Positions 62,987-64,000 of a DNA stretch of 64,000 nt are shown here, piece after piece. Numbering within the stretch: the stretch's first letter is position 1; each line of letters begins with the position of its first letter. Under the pieces are notes generated by a model, which saw nothing but the letters and a program-made list of their open reading frames with translations, was not told the DNA's origin and ran no database searches. Position numbers and translations under genes: made by a program. Source of the DNA: Paenibacillus radicis (ex Gao et al. 2016) (GTDB lineage Bacteria; Bacillota; Bacilli; Paenibacillales; Paenibacillaceae); contig NZ_BMHY01000004.1 in assembly GCF_014641555.1 (NCBI RefSeq), positions 62,001 through 126,000 of the forward strand, written 5' to 3'.

Positions 62987-64000
62987 ATGAAAAAATATGG
63001 TGTGCCATCTTTACTGTTAATGATTGTTCTTGTTGCGTTTCCACAAATTAGTGAGACGATCTATACACCTTCTTTACCCGATATTTCTAAAGCGCTAGGC
63101 GCGTCAAACCGCTCGGTACAATTGACCTTAAGCATTTATTTCATCGGATTTGCAATAGGCGTTTTTTGCTGGGGATGGTTATCTGATTATATCGGACGAA
63201 GAAATGCGATGCTGGGCGGCCTGCTGATCTATGGCATCGGAAGCGTAATGTGTTATTACGCGGATTCGATTCAACTATTGCTGGCGAGCCGGTTCATTCA
63301 AGCGTTTGGAGCGGCAACAGGCTCCATTATTACGCAGACGATTCTTCGGGAAAGCGTATCGGGAGCGAAGCGCCATGCGATGTTTGCTCAAATTTCCGCT
63401 GTCATCGCTTTTACTCCGGCCGTAGGTCCGCTTCTTGGCGGATGGGTGGATCAAGCATTTGGCTTTAGGGCCGTTTTCATGACGTTGGTCATGATGAGCG
63501 CCTTATTGTTTATTTATGCTTATATTAAACTGCCCGAGACGACGGAAGTTTCCAAACGGCAGAAGGCAGCTATTTTACCCATTGTTCGAAAAATGGCTTC
63601 ACTGCCGCGTGTGCTCGTATTTGGATTGCTGATCGGCGGTATTAACGGAATTCTGTTCAGCTATTATGCGGAGGCTCCGTTTATATTTATCGAACACTTT
63701 CAATTATCGCCGGGCGTTTATGGTTTCATGGGTATAGTTGTAGCAGCAGCTTCGGTTATCGGAGCCATGTTTTCAAGAAAACTGCTGCCTATTCATACAC
63801 CGGAAAAGATAATTCATATTGGTTGTTTGGTCATGACCATTGGAGCCTTATTATTAACGATTGCGAGTGGTCTCTTCGTATTGCCCCCTGTAATTATCAT
63901 GGGATGTATGTTAATGAGTGTTTTCGTAATGCTGATGGGTGCGGGCATCGCTTTGCCCAATTGCTTGAGCCTCGCGCTTGTCCGTTTCCATGATGTTGCG
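62987..64000 (+). CDS. Bcr/CflA-family MFS drug transporter (partial, cut by window end)
   Basis: 338 codons open to the last base; no stop is reached. The N-terminal part shows ISETIYTPSLPDISKALGAS, motif A in WGWLSDYIGRRNAML, and AVGPLLGGWVDQAFGFRAVF in helix 5, as in the Bcr/CflA branch of multidrug or sulfonamide/bicyclomycin exporters. AGGAGGG lies ten bases before the ATG. The missing part would hold the last two or so helices. Confidence 0.88.
   Translation, partial: MKKYGVPSLLLMIVLVAFPQISETIYTPSLPDISKALGASNRSVQLTLSIYFIGFAIGVFCWGWLSDYIGRRNAMLGGLLIYGIGSVMCYYADSIQLLLASRFIQAFGAATGSIITQTILRESVSGAKRHAMFAQISAVIAFTPAVGPLLGGWVDQAFGFRAVFMTLVMMSALLFIYAYIKLPETTEVSKRQKAAILPIVRKMASLPRVLVFGLLIGGINGILFSYYAEAPFIFIEHFQLSPGVYGFMGIVVAAASVIGAMFSRKLLPIHTPEKIIHIGCLVMTIGALLLTIASGLFVLPPVIIMGCMLMSVFVMLMGAGIALPNCLSLALVRFHDVA

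Overview
The window reads as a chromosomal stretch of a low-to-mid GC Bacillota, most likely Paenibacillus or a close relative. This rests on strong AGGAGG-type ribosome binding sites, frequent GTG/TTG starts, many rho-independent terminators with long T tracts, HxlR, AraC and TetR regulators, and Gram-positive lipoprotein signals. No rRNA, tRNA, CRISPR array, intact insertion sequence or replication origin was seen. Assignments come from reading motifs by eye; no database search was run.

Region by region. (1) 1-3.1 kb: an AhpD-like gene cut by the window edge, a 0.6-kb non-coding stretch with short direct repeats, a GNAT acetyltransferase, and an HxlR regulator divergent from a Gfo/Idh/MocA oxidoreductase. 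(2) 3.1-18.2 kb: a staphyloferrin B-type siderophore locus. It has sbnA, sbnB and sbnH homologues, three IucA/IucC-type synthetases, an exporter, a siderophore-binding lipoprotein with two FecCD permeases, and a regulator fusing an AraC-type DNA-binding region to a siderophore-binding domain. Three Fur-like boxes lie at its promoters. No sbnG, sbnI or import ATPase gene is present. (3) 18.5-23 kb: a sigma factor paired with a C39/BtrH-like protein, a GNAT protein, an unknown 479-residue protein and a second HxlR regulator. (4) 23.2-27.4 kb: a decayed, partly AT-rich zone. It holds remnants of a VgrG/Pvc8-like spike gene and its translationally coupled neighbour, a secreted protein with tandem ~150-residue modules that is frameshifted before a fourth module with a YD-like insert, and an endonuclease V pseudogene. 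(5) 27.6-31.3 kb: an HscC-type Hsp70, J-domain protein and DUF1266 operon. (6) 31.5-33.2 kb: a metallo-beta-lactamase-fold hydrolase divergent from a TetR regulator. (7) 33.4-40 kb: a glycan catabolism operon (Gfo/Idh/MocA, xylose-isomerase-like, GH110-like, GH95) preceded by a candidate cre site. (8) 40-44.4 kb: a secreted unknown, an OsmC-like protein, an MFS transporter, and remnants of an aldo/keto reductase and a VOC protein. (9) 44.4-49.6 kb: an aminotransferase, a polyol-dehydrogenase-like enzyme and an SsuACB-like ABC importer. (10) 49.8-56.4 kb: a lipoprotein, a small His-rich protein with a nitroreductase behind a striking operator pair, a GyrI-like protein between twin terminators, a LysR regulator divergent from a 14-helix MFS pump, a short-chain dehydrogenase and a DedA-like protein. 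(11) 56.5-62.7 kb: a selenium/sulfur mobilisation cluster (selD, mnmH, ArsR-rhodanese regulator, cysteine desulfurase, persulfide-dioxygenase-like hydrolase, MFS) containing a four-copy 40-bp hairpin array. (12) 62.9 kb to the end: a Bcr/CflA-type MFS gene cut by the window edge.

The clearest cooperating sets are siderophore synthesis, export, import and regulation under iron control; the Hsp70/J/DUF1266 chaperone set; the glycosidase operon; and the chalcogen cluster, where SelD makes selenophosphate, MnmH uses it on tRNA, and the desulfurase, rhodanese and dioxygenase-like proteins handle persulfides. The last is under a probable ArsR operator that overlaps its -10 box.
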